A stretch of DNA of 15,000 nt from Chromera velia (taxonomy: Eukaryota > Sar > Chromeraceae). The stretch is from the NCBI GenBank assembly GCA_018398765.1, contig JAHBMJ010001406.1, positions 1 through 15,000 of the forward strand, read 5' to 3'. The notes beneath the pieces are model-generated. The model made no database searches and was not told where the DNA came from. It was given only the letters and a program-made list of their open reading frames with translations. Positions 1 to 9,600 of this stretch are shown here, piece by piece (the first letter of the stretch is position 1; each line of letters starts with the position of its first letter). The position numbers and the translations under genes were made by a program.

Positions 1-33
<33 letters not shown>

Positions 34-41
34 CAACACAC

Positions 42-110
<69 letters not shown>

Positions 111-140
111 CACACACACATATACATACATACACACACA

Positions 141-176
<36 letters not shown>

Positions 177-199
177 GACATACACAGACACACACACAG

Positions 200-232
<33 letters not shown>
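1..232. repeat. (CA)n microsatellite
   Basis: Almost pure CA dinucleotide repeat with scattered interruptions (cacc, cata, caga, cagtgaca). It runs from the window edge, so its true length is unknown. No coding signal is present. Confidence 0.97.
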
Positions 233-255
233 ATGTGTATGCATATGTATGTATC

Positions 256-286
256 ATGTGTGTGTGTGTGTGTCTGTGTCTGTGTC
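256..286. repeat. (TG)n microsatellite, inverted relative to the CA tract
   Basis: A short TGTGTG/TGTCTG run lies about 25 bases after the CA tract. It is its reverse complement, so the two tracts could pair into a long hairpin across the spacer atacaatgtgtatgcatat. Confidence 0.9.
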
Positions 287-604
287 TATAGACTCTAAAA
301 ACTCCACTTAGAAAACTGCATGCTTCATTTAATTTATGATTTAAAATCTAAGGCGGAGTGTCGATATGAATGGTTGTGAACGATTCTTTCAGAGCGAAAA
401 TGATTGGGAAAATGAATTGTTTTTAATACCAAGTTAACAATGATGGACTTGCATGACTGCATGCCATGTAGTGGACTTGACAGCTGGGACGACTCCGTGG
501 CGTCATGGCATTCCATGGTCACACGCCGACCCATCACGGTCTAAATAATCTGCGGCATGTGACAGGCCGCAGCTTCAGCCTTCCGTCAGTCCTGGTCCAA
601 AGCT
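287..604. other. Non-coding spacer downstream of the YlmG-like gene
   Basis: Mixed-composition sequence with no recognisable gene. The short reading frames here show no family signature. It lies 3' of the minus-strand YlmG-like gene and probably carries that gene's 3' untranslated region. No clear polyadenylation signal could be assigned. Confidence 0.5.
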
Positions 605-1114
605 CTACCGCACTTTGTTGCTTGGGTTTGCTGTCTCTTCTGCACGCGGTGCACCAAGAACTTCCCACCTGGTTGCCCCTCTCCGAGCCGAGAAGAGCTG
701 TTTCCCTCTATCTTCTCGCAACCGCAGTCTTTGGCTGGATCTGTCCATGGGCATTACGAGACCCAGAACCGGACGGGAGGTCCGACCAGGGGCCCAGGGA
801 AGACCCCCCTGCATTTTGCTCGTGAGCATGCCGGGGTCCAGTTCCATTGCCAGCACGTTCGACCGAGCAAAATTGCGGACAAAGTCCAGAATGAAGAAGG
901 CGATGATGGGGGAAAAATCGATGGCCCCGAAAGGCGGAATGATGCCTCTGAAGACGTTCAAGTAGACGTCAGAAAGCCTTGAGATCACCTGGATAGGCAG
1001 ACGGAGAAAGGGGGCCTGGGCCAGAAGGTTCGGAGGGACCCAGGAGAGAAGGATGCGGGCAGTGATCACGCCATTATAAATATCCAAAAAGTTGACGATA
1101 GACTCTCCAAAAGC
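605..1114 (-). CDS. YlmG/YggT-family (YGGT) plastid membrane protein, last coding exon
   Basis: This minus-strand exon encodes 169 residues ending in a TAG stop. Its first ~75 residues are a clear YGGT domain: an opening hydrophobic helix with RILLSWVPPN, then YLNVFRGIIPPFGAIDFSP, then a second hydrophobic helix (IIAFFILDFVRNF). In the known family, bacterial YlmG and plant YLMG/CCB3 proteins are small two-helix membrane proteins; the plant members act in plastid nucleoid distribution or cytochrome b6f assembly. The exon opens with AFGESIVNF directly after a ctgcag acceptor (AG at 1116-1115). An in-frame TGA lies four codons further upstream, so the N-terminus must come from an earlier exon. 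The ~85-residue C-terminal tail is Arg-rich and matches nothing I recognise; an unseen 3' splice event is possible. A plastid location is inferred from the family. Confidence 0.82.
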   Translation of the reverse strand, partial: AFGESIVNFLDIYNGVITARILLSWVPPNLLAQAPFLRLPIQVISRLSDVYLNVFRGIIPPFGAIDFSPIIAFFILDFVRNFARSNVLAMELDPGMLTSKMQGGLPWAPGRTSRPVLGLVMPMDRSSQRLRLREDRGKQLFSARRGATRWEVLGAPRAEETANPSNKVR

Positions 1115-1962
1115 CTGCAGCGGGATTCAAACGAACAAGCGCAGTAGAGTCAAAAAACAGAAATTTGGAGAAGACCGACAAACAAAATGGCAGACAGATA
1201 GACAGACATGTAAACAGAGGGACGGATGGTCAGTGCCCCGGGTTGCTTGGCAAAAGGGAGGGCAGATCTTCCTGTCTGACAGACAGGCAGGCAAGCATGT
1301 CGACAGCAGGATGGGATGGTCGCACATACACACCCACACACGCAGGCATGCACACACGCACATACAGGCACACTGATGCACATACTTCTTCACCAGAAAG
1401 AAACTGTGGGACGAGCATTGCTTTTCTTTTCTATTTGTCCTACAAAGAAAACGTAAGCAAAAGAAATCTAGAGAGCATCAGGTGTCTGCTCTGGAGAGAT
1501 GGAGGGTGAGAGAGCTTGCGAGGCAAAAGGACAGATGGTTCGACACTAGCAAGAACGAAAACCTGGAAAACACACACAGAAAAAACCCAACGAAAGCATA
1601 TCTGCGAGGCACCTAGACAGACGTTCTTTCAGCAGAAAAACACAAAAGGCAGCAATGGAAAGACCGAACTGACAGAAAAAAAAAACAGGCAACACTTTGA
1701 TAAAGTACCGAACACTTATGCAGCTGTCAAAGAATGGAGACAGAGAGAGACGGACGGGCAGGCAGGCAGGCAGAAGGGGAGACCTCAGAAGTCCGAGGGA
1801 CAAGACGTGCGAGGAAGAGACACGGAGGGGGTGAGGGAGGGAACAGGCCCAGGGAGGGAGGCAGAAACAGAGACAGACTAACCCACCAATCGCAAGAGGA
1901 AAGGAACAACGAGAGGGCAGTAGTTGACAGAAACAGAGAGAGAGAGAGAGTGAGAGTGAGAA

Positions 1963-2054
<92 letters not shown>

Positions 2055-2891
2055 TGAGAGAGAGAGAGAAGAGGGGACAGACCCAAAGACGAACAGAGAC
2101 ACTAAGCAAACATGAACCAAACAGAGAAGGAAACAGAGAGGCGGACTCAGAAACAGAGACGGGCACGGAAAGAAAGACAGACGCACACAGAGAAAAGCAA
2201 AGAGGCACAGAAACGAAACAAAGACAGTGACAGCCGACGGGACCGGACAGAAATAGGGGACGGTGGAGAGACCAAAGAAAAAACAGGGACACAGACAAAC
2301 ACAGAAACAGAGACAGGACAGTCACAGAAATGTACAAACCGGAACACAAGAGAGATGCAGAACGGAGATGGGAACACAGAAGGACCCCGAAAAGTCAGAA
2401 AGAGACAGAAAAACACAAGCATCTCAAGGGAAGGAAGGTGAGGAACAGCACGCAGTCTTGGAGTATGTGCGTTTGTAAACGTTCGAGACCATGCAGAGAA
2501 TACTGAGGAGAGAACACTGAGGAGGACAATCCCCCTCTTCCTCACCAAAATTGACTACTCCTCTGCTCCACCATCCGATTGTGTTCCCATACAGGGACCA
2601 ATGAGGCCAGCAAGCAGAGTTGACAAACGCACACTATCAACCAGAACACGTACAACCATTCACCTTTCTCCACACACCCTACATACGCAGACTGTTGATT
2701 CCTTTATCTGTCTGCTGAGCCTGACCGATCCAATTTCGTTCCCATCCATCACCAAGGCCATCGGACGCCGTGCCTGCATGTGTCTGCCCCGTCTGCAAGG
2801 GAAAGCAAGAAGGAGGGGTTTGCAAGCAGAGCAGACACTACTAGCAACAGAAGGAGACGGCATAATGGAGGAGACGGCAATGCAACCTCAC
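1115..2891 (-). other. Probable long intron of the YlmG-like gene
   Basis: The plus strand here is strongly purine-rich (acagagacagag patterns and a GA microsatellite), so the minus strand is pyrimidine-rich. This is the same character as the plus-strand GET4 intron at 12256-13897, which fits an intron transcribed leftwards. It ends at the ctgcag acceptor by position 1115. The donor is uncertain; the best candidate on the minus strand is TCG|GTGAGG at 2891-2890. Long frames in this stretch, such as the Ser/Leu-rich one over 1546-2349, are low-complexity artefacts. Confidence 0.45.
1935..2074. repeat. (GA)n / (CT)n microsatellite
   Basis: About 140 bases of nearly pure GA repeat on the plus strand with a few interruptions (gtgaga, gaaaga, gcgagt). 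It lies inside the purine-rich block interpreted as the YlmG-like intron. Confidence 0.97.
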
Positions 2892-3071
2892 CGACCTAGG
2901 GTGAGATGACGAAAGGACGCTCCGTCTGGCGCTAATGACGGACAGAGGCCGTGATTGGGAGCGTGCCAGGGGCGAGCCGTCTGAAAAGACTGCAAGCACA
3001 GAGGGGGGGGAGGCCGCAATGGTCAACATACCGCATTGAGAAAAGAAAGAGAGACGGCGGCTTGGCAGCAT
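2892..3071 (-). CDS. Candidate first coding exon (leader) of the YlmG-like gene
   Basis: A minus-strand ATG at 3071-3069 opens a 60-codon stretch beginning MLPSRRLSFFSQCGML, then rich in Ser, Ala and Arg and poor in acids, as transit peptides are. It ends at TCG|GTGAGG, a good donor in phase 0, which would join in frame to AFGESIV at 1114. No homology supports it, and the leader-like composition could be chance. Another exon upstream or downstream is equally possible. Confidence 0.2.
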
Positions 3072-3464
3072 GGGCACCGACCTGCGCCCACAAGAACTGC
3101 AAGCACCAAGCCGAGACGACTGATCATGTCTTTTAAAAGATGTGGATGCAAGGAACTGTATAAGACCCCCTCCAGCTGTCAAGGAGCACTGCAGCCCAGG
3201 GACGTGAGGACAGAGACAACGTTTCCCTGCACCAGTGACAGAGACTTCTGGAAGTACTTAGCAGGACCAAATTGGGCTGACAGTGAAAGAGACTCCAGGC
3301 AGCTGCGTCTCCCGATTCTCACTGTCCTGCGTGGAGTGCATAATTGTGCCCTCTTCTCAGGAGTCAGGAAGTCTTGTAGAACCGTTGAGACGATCAGAAT
3401 TGCTAACTTCAATTAATGCTAAGACAGCTAGAGTCGCCTGAATCCTCGGCCTGGAGGGGACCGG
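3072..3464. other. Intergenic stretch between the divergent YlmG-like and ChaN-like genes, no gene seen
   Basis: Reading frames on both strands here lack family signatures or good ATG contexts; several apparent starts are TTG. It lies between two divergently transcribed genes and probably carries their 5' regions. Confidence 0.4.
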
Positions 3465-3545
3465 CCAGTCTGCGTGCGAGACCGCGCGCGCGTGTGTACG
3501 CGCGGCAGTGCATGCGCCGGGGCCGGGGCATGCATGCATGCCGTG
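3465..3545. promoter_or_regulatory. GC-rich, CpG-rich block with a GCATGCATGCATGC motif
   Basis: The block contains alternating CG (accgcgcgcgcg, tacgcgcgg), ccggggccgggg and the self-complementary run GCATGCATGCATGC at 3528-3541. It starts about 310 bases before the ChaN-like ATG, between two divergent genes. TGCATGC-type sites are recognised by some ApiAP2 factors in apicomplexans; extending that here is inference. A similar motif lies upstream of GET4 at 11320-11330. Confidence 0.4.
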
Positions 3546-3853
3546 CTCCATGCAGACGCGGGTTGAACCATGGTTGAACCTTCAGAAAAGACAAGTTCCG
3601 ACCGGCGACCGATGGTGCTCTTTGATTCGCGTTTGCATTCCCCCAGGCCATCCCTTCGTGGACCCCCTCTCGCTTCAGAATCACTTGGCAAGCAGGTTGA
3701 GCCTTGACACCTGGTTGGTTGGATCTTCGTGGGCGCTGTAGGCTTCTGGCAGACTGAGCCATCCGCGCCCTTGCCTTCACTTGCGCCGCAGACAGAGACC
3801 TGATTGTCCTGCTTTTGTCTTGGACGTGTCCTTTGCTTGTGAGCTTTCAGAAG

Positions 3854-6800
3854 ATGCGAGTTGGCAGGGTGTTCGGAGGCTTCCTGTGCTTTGTAGGTGC
3901 GGGCGCGTTTGTTCGTCCGCCCAGATTTTTCACTTGCAGACAGGAGCCTCTCAGAACACGAACCTCTCTGCACAGGGCTGGGAATGGAGACAGGAGTGAG
4001 TCTGAGGCACCTGAGAGATTAGAGACAGCATCTCTTGCCAGGGGCTCTCGGAGGAACGCCCTGGTTCGGCAAGCAGGACTAGGAGTCTCTGCTGCCGTCT
4101 CCGCTGTCTCCTCTTTCTCCCCCGCCGCCTCTGCCGCCCTCCCCCAGTCCTCAGACCCAGGCTTCAAGTGGACTCCTGAGTGGGCATCTCGGAAGATTAA
4201 AAGCCAAACGGCGTCATGGGATCTGTCCGACGTGGTGGATGCCATCGACTCGAGTGAGCACATGAGGCTGAGCAATGGAGAGAGGGAAATGGTGTTGAAC
4301 AGAAAGGCGATGGCAGAACTGTCAAAGAAGGACCTGAGAGACGCAGACTTTATACTTCTTGGAGAAGATCACCAAAACTGGGAGGATCACGCAGTGCAGG
4401 TCTGCTGTTGTCTTCTTCTTCTTCTTCTTCTTCTTCCTCTGCAGGCAGCCTTCTTCTTGTCTCGTCACTTGAATCCGTACCTCTCCCGCTGTCTTCCGAT
4501 TCCGTTCCTGTCTGCACGGGGGGCTGGCTGCTCCTTCGTTTCTCTTCACCGCCCGCCCCGCTTCCATCTCGACTCCCCTAGTTTCCCTTCTCTCTCTGTG
4601 TGATTGGTTTGCACAGAAATCCTGTCTGCGTCTCTGTCCTGGTCTTTCTGTGCGTAATCAGACTCCGTCATTCGCTGAATTCCCGTCCCTCTGTGCGTGC
4701 TCTCCGAGTGCTTCAAACGTTGGTTTCTCAAGTGAAAATCCATCGGCGCTCCCCCCTTTCTGTTACCAGTTTTTTTCTTTCTTTGTCCACTTCCTCTCCG
4801 CTTGCTCATAAGAGACAGATGGAGGCACAATTTCTTCACCGAGATCTCCCTCTTTTGTTGACTTCCCGATCAACTGAATTGCTTTGCAGTTGATGGCGAT
4901 TGAGTACCTGACCTCCATTGACAGAGACGCCAACTGGGCCTTGGGCCTGGAGATGTGTTTGGCCTCTCAGCAGTCCATCCTGGATGACTACACAGGATCC
5001 TCCATGCCCTTCGCGCAGGTGGTGCAGAACCTCGATTGGGACAATACATGGAGGTGGGGGGGTGCAGCCGGCGGGAAGGCAGGAAGATAAGGTGAAGGGG
5101 TGATCTGGACGCCTCTGTTGTCGTTTCCTTTAGCTGGCACTGTCCTGTCTGAGTGCTTCCTTCGTTCTCTTGAGGAGACGTCGATAATCCCTCCGTCCCT
5201 CTTTTTTCTTTTTGTTTGTGGGTGCAGATATGACCCTCAAATGTACTACCCGATTTTCGACTACGCGAAGAACAACGGTATCCGCCTGGTCGGTCGGTCG
5301 GTCGATCCGTCAGACTGAAATAGGGTATGGCTCTCTCCCTCTCTGTGTATGTGGGTGTGCGACAGATGTTCTTCATATTTGTGCTTTCAACCTGTTCGTC
5401 GGAAGTCATCCCTGCTGGTTCGTTGGTTTTTGTCTTCCTAGTCACTCAACGTGCACGAGAATGAATCGGTGCCTTTTTTTGTGTTCATTCACGTGACGCG
5501 ATCGTTCGGCAATTGCATGCACCAACTGACTGGAGGTTCGTTTCACCGTACAGCAAGCAAATTTCCTGTCATGCGGAGCTGGCCTCAAACAACTAGAGTC
5601 GCACCTTTGATACCCCCCACCCGCTCTCTTCTCTTTTCTTTTCTTCTCTTCTCCTCTCTTCTCTTCTATTCTCTTCTCTTCGCTCCTGTTGGTGCTTTGC
5701 TTCCCTCCCTCGTTCCATCCATCCCTCTTTGTTGGCTTCCATCTATCCTTATATGCATCTATCTGTGCGCACATGCTTGTTGATCTTCTTTCACCCCCCC
5801 GCACCCCCCGCCTGCCTGTTGTCCACTCTCTTTCCCTCAGGTGGGTCTGAACATTCCCGAGGTGTTCGTCTCTCTGGTCGCACAGTCGGGGTACGACGAC
5901 CTGCAGCAGACATTCCCGATGCTCCCCTGGCCCCAGATGGTTTTGGACGTTCCTGAACACAAAAAGTACTTTGTGCAGGTACGTGCATTTACTTTCATAC
6001 AGAAAATAAAAGAAAACGCATAATGAAATATATATGTATGAAAGTAAATGCTGGACCTAGATGGTTTTGGACATTCCGGAACGCAAAAAGTACTTTGTGC
6101 AGGTACGGAGGGTAGGCAGCTGGGTGAGGGGGGCCATACGAGATTGCAAGGGAGGGAAAGAGGATTGATCAACATTGAACACCACCTGCTTACACTCATC
6201 GAAAAACAAAGTCTTTCGATGAAGGACTCCAGGTGTTCCATTGGGGGGGCGTTTAGTTTAGGTTGGTGTGTGCTCTCCTTTTTTCGCGATTGGTTTAGAT
6301 GGACCCACACGGCTGCATGCCGAAGAAGGAAGGCGTCTTCCTGAGACTTCTGCGAATGACAATTTCTTTTTCGTCTTTGCAGACAAGAATGCATAGCGAT
6401 TTCTTCCAACTTCTCGTCACAAAGGCCCATGCATTCACTCACAGAGAGAGATACGTACTTCTTTTTCTTTCTGTGGAGCATGGAAATGGATATCTTCTCC
6501 ACCGCTGGATGCGGCAAACGGTCACATTGCGACGTTTCCTTCGAATTGACGCACGCGAAACAAATTGGGTCCCCCAAATCTGCAACGTCCACATGAGTGT
6601 TGTGCATGCAGGGAGTTGCCGAAAGCCACGGCCTAAACAACCTTGACAACATGTACCAGGCTTACACGCTGTGGGAAGAGTCGATGGCAGAGCGGGCGGC
6701 CAGCTGGTTTAAGTCAGTGGAAGGAAGGACTGCATTCAGGGTGCAGTTCTGACAGAAGGAAGCTATGCAGTGCGACTCGGATCCTTCCTTTGCCGCGTCT

Positions 6801-8949
6801 TCTTCCTTCCTCCTCTTCTTCTTTCTCTTCGGCTTCAAGAAGATTTGAAAGGCTTTCTTTGTTTCCATGTCGTTCAGCGCGCAGGTCTAGGTGAAGGGTC
6901 TGCACATGCATGCAGTCCATTTCTGATGAGACGAATCAAGATGAACTGAATCAACGGGAGACGAAGATAGGTGAAAGGAGAAATATGCTTTGGAGATGGA
7001 CGAAGACAGAAGGAGCTCGAAGGAATATTATCTTGATGAGACCAGCTGGAGATGAAAACAGATAGAAAAATTGGAGATTGAAGAAAAAAAAACGGGTGAA
7101 TTCCTGCCGCTCTTCGGAAAGGACACAAAGGGTGCTTCTGTGTGTGTGTATGCGTGTGTGAGTTTCGGTGTGTTGATGCTGAGTCTGAATTGTGCCACCC
7201 TGACAAGACAAACGGGGGGGAGCGGTAGGGGAATTTTCTGCAGAGAAAGAAACCTAGGCATTTTTTCATCTGCTTGCAGGTTTGAGCAGGACGCCATTTA
7301 TGAGTTTGAGAGGTTCAGGAAACTGCGATCTCAGAGGAGATGGGGGGAGAGAAAGGCAAGTCAGAAAGCGATTTCAAACGTGTGAACAAAACAATTTGTT
7401 AATGGGCACACTCGGAATGTGGAGAAAAACTCTGCACTGTGCTTTCGAACAGTCTATCAGTTGGTAACGGAGCATGAATGAATCTGTCTGCCGAAGCGAG
7501 TCTGTCTTCTTCTTCATCATCTTCTTCTTCTTCTTCTTCGTCTTTGTCCCTTACATCCCTTACGTGTCTTCTAGAGATTTCGCAAAGAGAGGACAAAAGA
7601 ATCCTGTCAGATGCGAGTGACGCTCCTCGCTGGTAGACGAATCTCTTCGAAGTCATCAAATTCCTTCCTTCTCTCTCCTATGTCAAGCTGCCTCCAGGCT
7701 CTTGCCTCTGCAAAAGCAAACGGCAGGAGGCCAGATTTTACGTTTAGAAATGTTGTTGGGCCGCGTGTGAAAGGAAATGTGTACCGTCAAAAGTAGTGAA
7801 GACAGGTAGAGGAAACTGGGAAGGCTGTTATTAGGGAATGCGGTTGATTTGCTCCTCATCCTCCCTTCAACACATGACTGAGTGCATAAAGAGAATCGCT
7901 AAATGCAGAATTCGGTTCTTTTATGAATACACACCTACATATGTAGACTTTCCACATGCCTTTTGAGTGTATGAATGCAGGAGGTTCCTCGGAGCATTGC
8001 TGAGTGCGGCGCCGGGCTGTCTGACCGTCTCGCGCGTCCCCGCATGATCGTGATGGCAGGGCGCCGCCACGTGGGGCACCACAGTGGTTTGGCGGACCGA
8101 ATTTTGCGTCGTTTGGTTCCCGAGGAGAAGTTGACGAAGGCCTCGTTTAAGGACTTCAGGGGTGACATTGAGAGGATGGAGAAGGAGGACGAAGTGGAGA
8201 AGGACAGGAAGGAGGCGGGGGTGTGGGGTCTGTTCGGACAAGAGAGTCCGGAGCAGGCAGACAGAAAGTCGAATCAGAGGATACAAGCATTGGTAGAGCA
8301 GGGGTTCAAAGCCAAACCTGAGAAGCTGCCGCTACCCAAAGTGAGGACACTAGCTCGATACGATCCTACAGAGACTGCCCTCACCCCTGGCAGCGTTCTC
8401 TCAACGTTGGATTGGACTTTCACGTCTGAGCCGAAGGATTGGCCTGGGTTGGTTGCTTACATGAAGAAGTCAAAGAGTCAGCTGTCTCGAGAGTTGTCCC
8501 TTGTGGAGAAGAGGGAGAGGGAGGCGAGGAGAAAGGTTCAGGAGATGCAGGCGAGACAGAAGAAGTTGTTGGAGCAAGCTGCGAAGGGGCAGATGCCGGG
8601 AGGGGGCAGATTGCCGGACCCTTACGGGGGTGTGGAGGATGATGGAGGAGACGGCAGGGGCGGTCGTTTGTTGCCAGAGCAGATGAAGGGCCAGTCTTTT
8701 GAGGCCCGCGGCCCGTCGCCGGGCGTTTCCTCTGAGGGGTCGTTTGAGCTTCTTGCGGATTTGCGATCTCGACAGGCACAGACTTTAGCGGGAGGGGACA
8801 GAGAAGGGGGGGTAATGCGGCCGTCTGCCGCCCTCCGTGAGATCGCTCATCGGACTCCGCTTTCTGGAGAGAAGGGGGCGGGGGGAGAAGGCTGGCCGTC
8901 TGTTGCCGGCTTGGGCCCTTTGAAATCTCGGGCAGCTGGGTGGGCATGA
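3854..8949 (+). CDS. ChaN-like (DUF399; Tiki/TraB clan) protein, seven exons, predicted thylakoid lumen
   Basis: Proposed exons: 3854-4399, 4890-5053, 5228-5288, 5841-5978, 6612-6706, 7280-7355 and 7981-8949, giving about 682 residues. Family motifs run in order: FILLGEDHQNWEDH (~167-180), ALGLEMCLASQQSILDDY, TWRYDPQMYYPIFDYAK, GLNIPEVFVSL, YQAYTLWEESMAE and RMIVMAGRRHVGHH (~381-394). The family's GxxH-type motifs are all present. Bacterial ChaN binds haem; the plant RETICULATA-related proteins carry the same domain; the substrate here is unknown. Residues 1-19 resemble a signal peptide ending before FVRPP, then an Arg/Ser-rich transit region. Next comes RRNALVRQAG with a hydrophobic stretch ending ASA (~66-94), typical of a twin-arginine lumen signal. 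The C-terminal ~290 residues add a charged coiled coil and a Gly/Pro-rich tail. Exon 6's 3' end is the least certain: a GC donor (AAG|GCAAGT at 7356) or GT at 7380. Confidence 0.85.
4411..4436 (+). repeat. (TCT)n microsatellite in ChaN intron 1
   Basis: Trinucleotide TCT repeat shortly after the exon 1 donor (cag|gtctgc). It forms part of a pyrimidine-rich intron and has no coding role. Confidence 0.9.
5927..6107 (+). repeat. 57-bp direct duplication of the ChaN exon 4 / intron 4 boundary
   Basis: Bases 5927-5983 and 6051-6107 align without gaps at 52 of 57 positions. The repeat covers the last 52 exon bases plus the donor (gcag|gtacg). Copy 2 has an in-frame TAG at 6058-6060 and then 42 open bases encoding MVLDIPERKKYFVQ, against MVLDVPEHKKYFVQ in copy 1. 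The TAG also supplies an AG acceptor, and copy 2 ends in the same GTAC donor. Copy 2 could therefore be spliced in as a 14-codon exon. Family alignment favours skipping it (5978 joined to 6612). Confidence 0.92.
5984..6050 (+). mobile_element. 67-bp inverted-repeat element, introner/MITE-like (copy A)
   Basis: The element begins TGCATTTACTTTCATAC, and its reverse complement GTATGAAAGTAAATGC ends at 6051. This is a perfect 16-bp inverted repeat (5985-6000 with 6036-6051) around an AT-rich centre. It sits exactly between the two 57-bp boundary copies. The same terminal repeat, with one change over its 12-bp core, occurs twice in the GET4 intron. It carries no coding capacity, so movement would need an enzyme encoded elsewhere. 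Calling it mobile is inference from its structure. Confidence 0.6.
7505..7539 (+). repeat. (TCT/TTC)n microsatellite in the last ChaN intron
   Basis: Imperfect TTC/TCT trinucleotide repeat interrupted by atcatc, in the intron between exons 6 and 7. Confidence 0.85.
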
Positions 8950-9416
8950 CGTTCAGACATCGTTCAAACAAATGGCGGTATCTCAGCCTGAAAGGAACAA
9001 CGTAGTAGCTTCTAAAGACCTTCGGTTTCAGGCCGCATACATAGAAACGTCTGTCGATTCTAGTCGATTCATTTCTAAAGTAGATTTCTACTCAAACTTT
9101 GTTCAGACTGGGTTGAAAAACAGATGAACGGTAGCTCTTCGTAGCTCTTATTAATTCGCTCGCTGCCCTCTCTGTTCTTGTAATAATTTCCTACAGTTTA
9201 TCATCATTTAATATAGTGGAGTTTGAAAAAATATAAAAAAATGAGGGATGTAGATATGTATTCATTAAATACTATTTATAGGGCGATTGCGCTATCGAGT
9301 ATGATGCTAGAAGCAGCTAAATATGAATTATATATAGAATTATAGTCATATTTTAAATATTACTCCTACGTAAGTGGACTGGCTTTTTTGTAGCTGTTTC
9401 AAAGACTTTTGAAGCT
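8950..9416. other. AT-rich spacer downstream of the ChaN-like gene
   Basis: After the TGA at 8947-8949, composition becomes AT-rich (ataaaaaaatg, atatgaattatatatag). No open frame of note is present. It likely holds the 3' untranslated region and spacer. Confidence 0.6.
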
Positions 9417-9600
9417 TGGAGTCAGGCGTGTCGGGCGCGGGCGCCCTAGGGATCCCTAGGGTACCCAGCCCGACATCGCGTTACGGCCACGCGGCGTGCG
9501 TCCCGGGCGTGCGCCCCGCGTGCACGTGTGGCAACCTCCGCATGCAGCCTGCAGCGGCCTCTGAGAGACGGGCCTTATTTTTAGCCCGTTTAATTGAACT
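9417..9600. other. GC-rich palindromic block in an AT-rich spacer
   Basis: It opens with gtcgggc and returns with gcccgac around the perfect 18-bp palindrome CCCTAGGGATCCCTAGGG (9445-9462). CG-rich sequence with GTGCACGTG follows. It ends with an ACGGGC/GCCCGT stem around cttattttta. The sharp change from about 30% GC flanks could mark a promoter island for the gene at 9808 or a small inserted element. I recognise no family. Confidence 0.4.

Noticed and set aside
505-982. Plus-strand frames opposite the YlmG-like exon
   Set aside because: They are shadows of the minus-strand exon, which has clear YGGT-domain motifs.
1546-2349. 267-codon minus-strand frame rich in Ser and Leu
   Set aside because: It is produced by the (CT)n tract, which is open in several frames.
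3179-3412. Minus-strand frame beginning with a hydrophobic stretch, considered as a signal-peptide exon for the YlmG-like gene
   Set aside because: It opens only at TTG, with an in-frame stop directly upstream and no ATG.
3428-4275. Minus-strand frames of 181 and 142 codons near the ChaN start
   Set aside because: They are antisense to ChaN exon 1 and the GC-rich block, basic and low-complexity, with no recognisable domain.
5837-6652. 271-codon minus-strand frame
   Set aside because: It lies opposite ChaN exon 4, its intron and the duplication. Its repeated peptide segments are the antisense of the duplicated exon boundary.
7611-7796. Frame opening MRVTLLAGRR, resembling the ChaN MAGRRHV motif
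   Set aside because: The true motif is encoded at 7981 onward with its full context. Here the similarity stops after a few residues, and phase does not fit the neighbouring exons.
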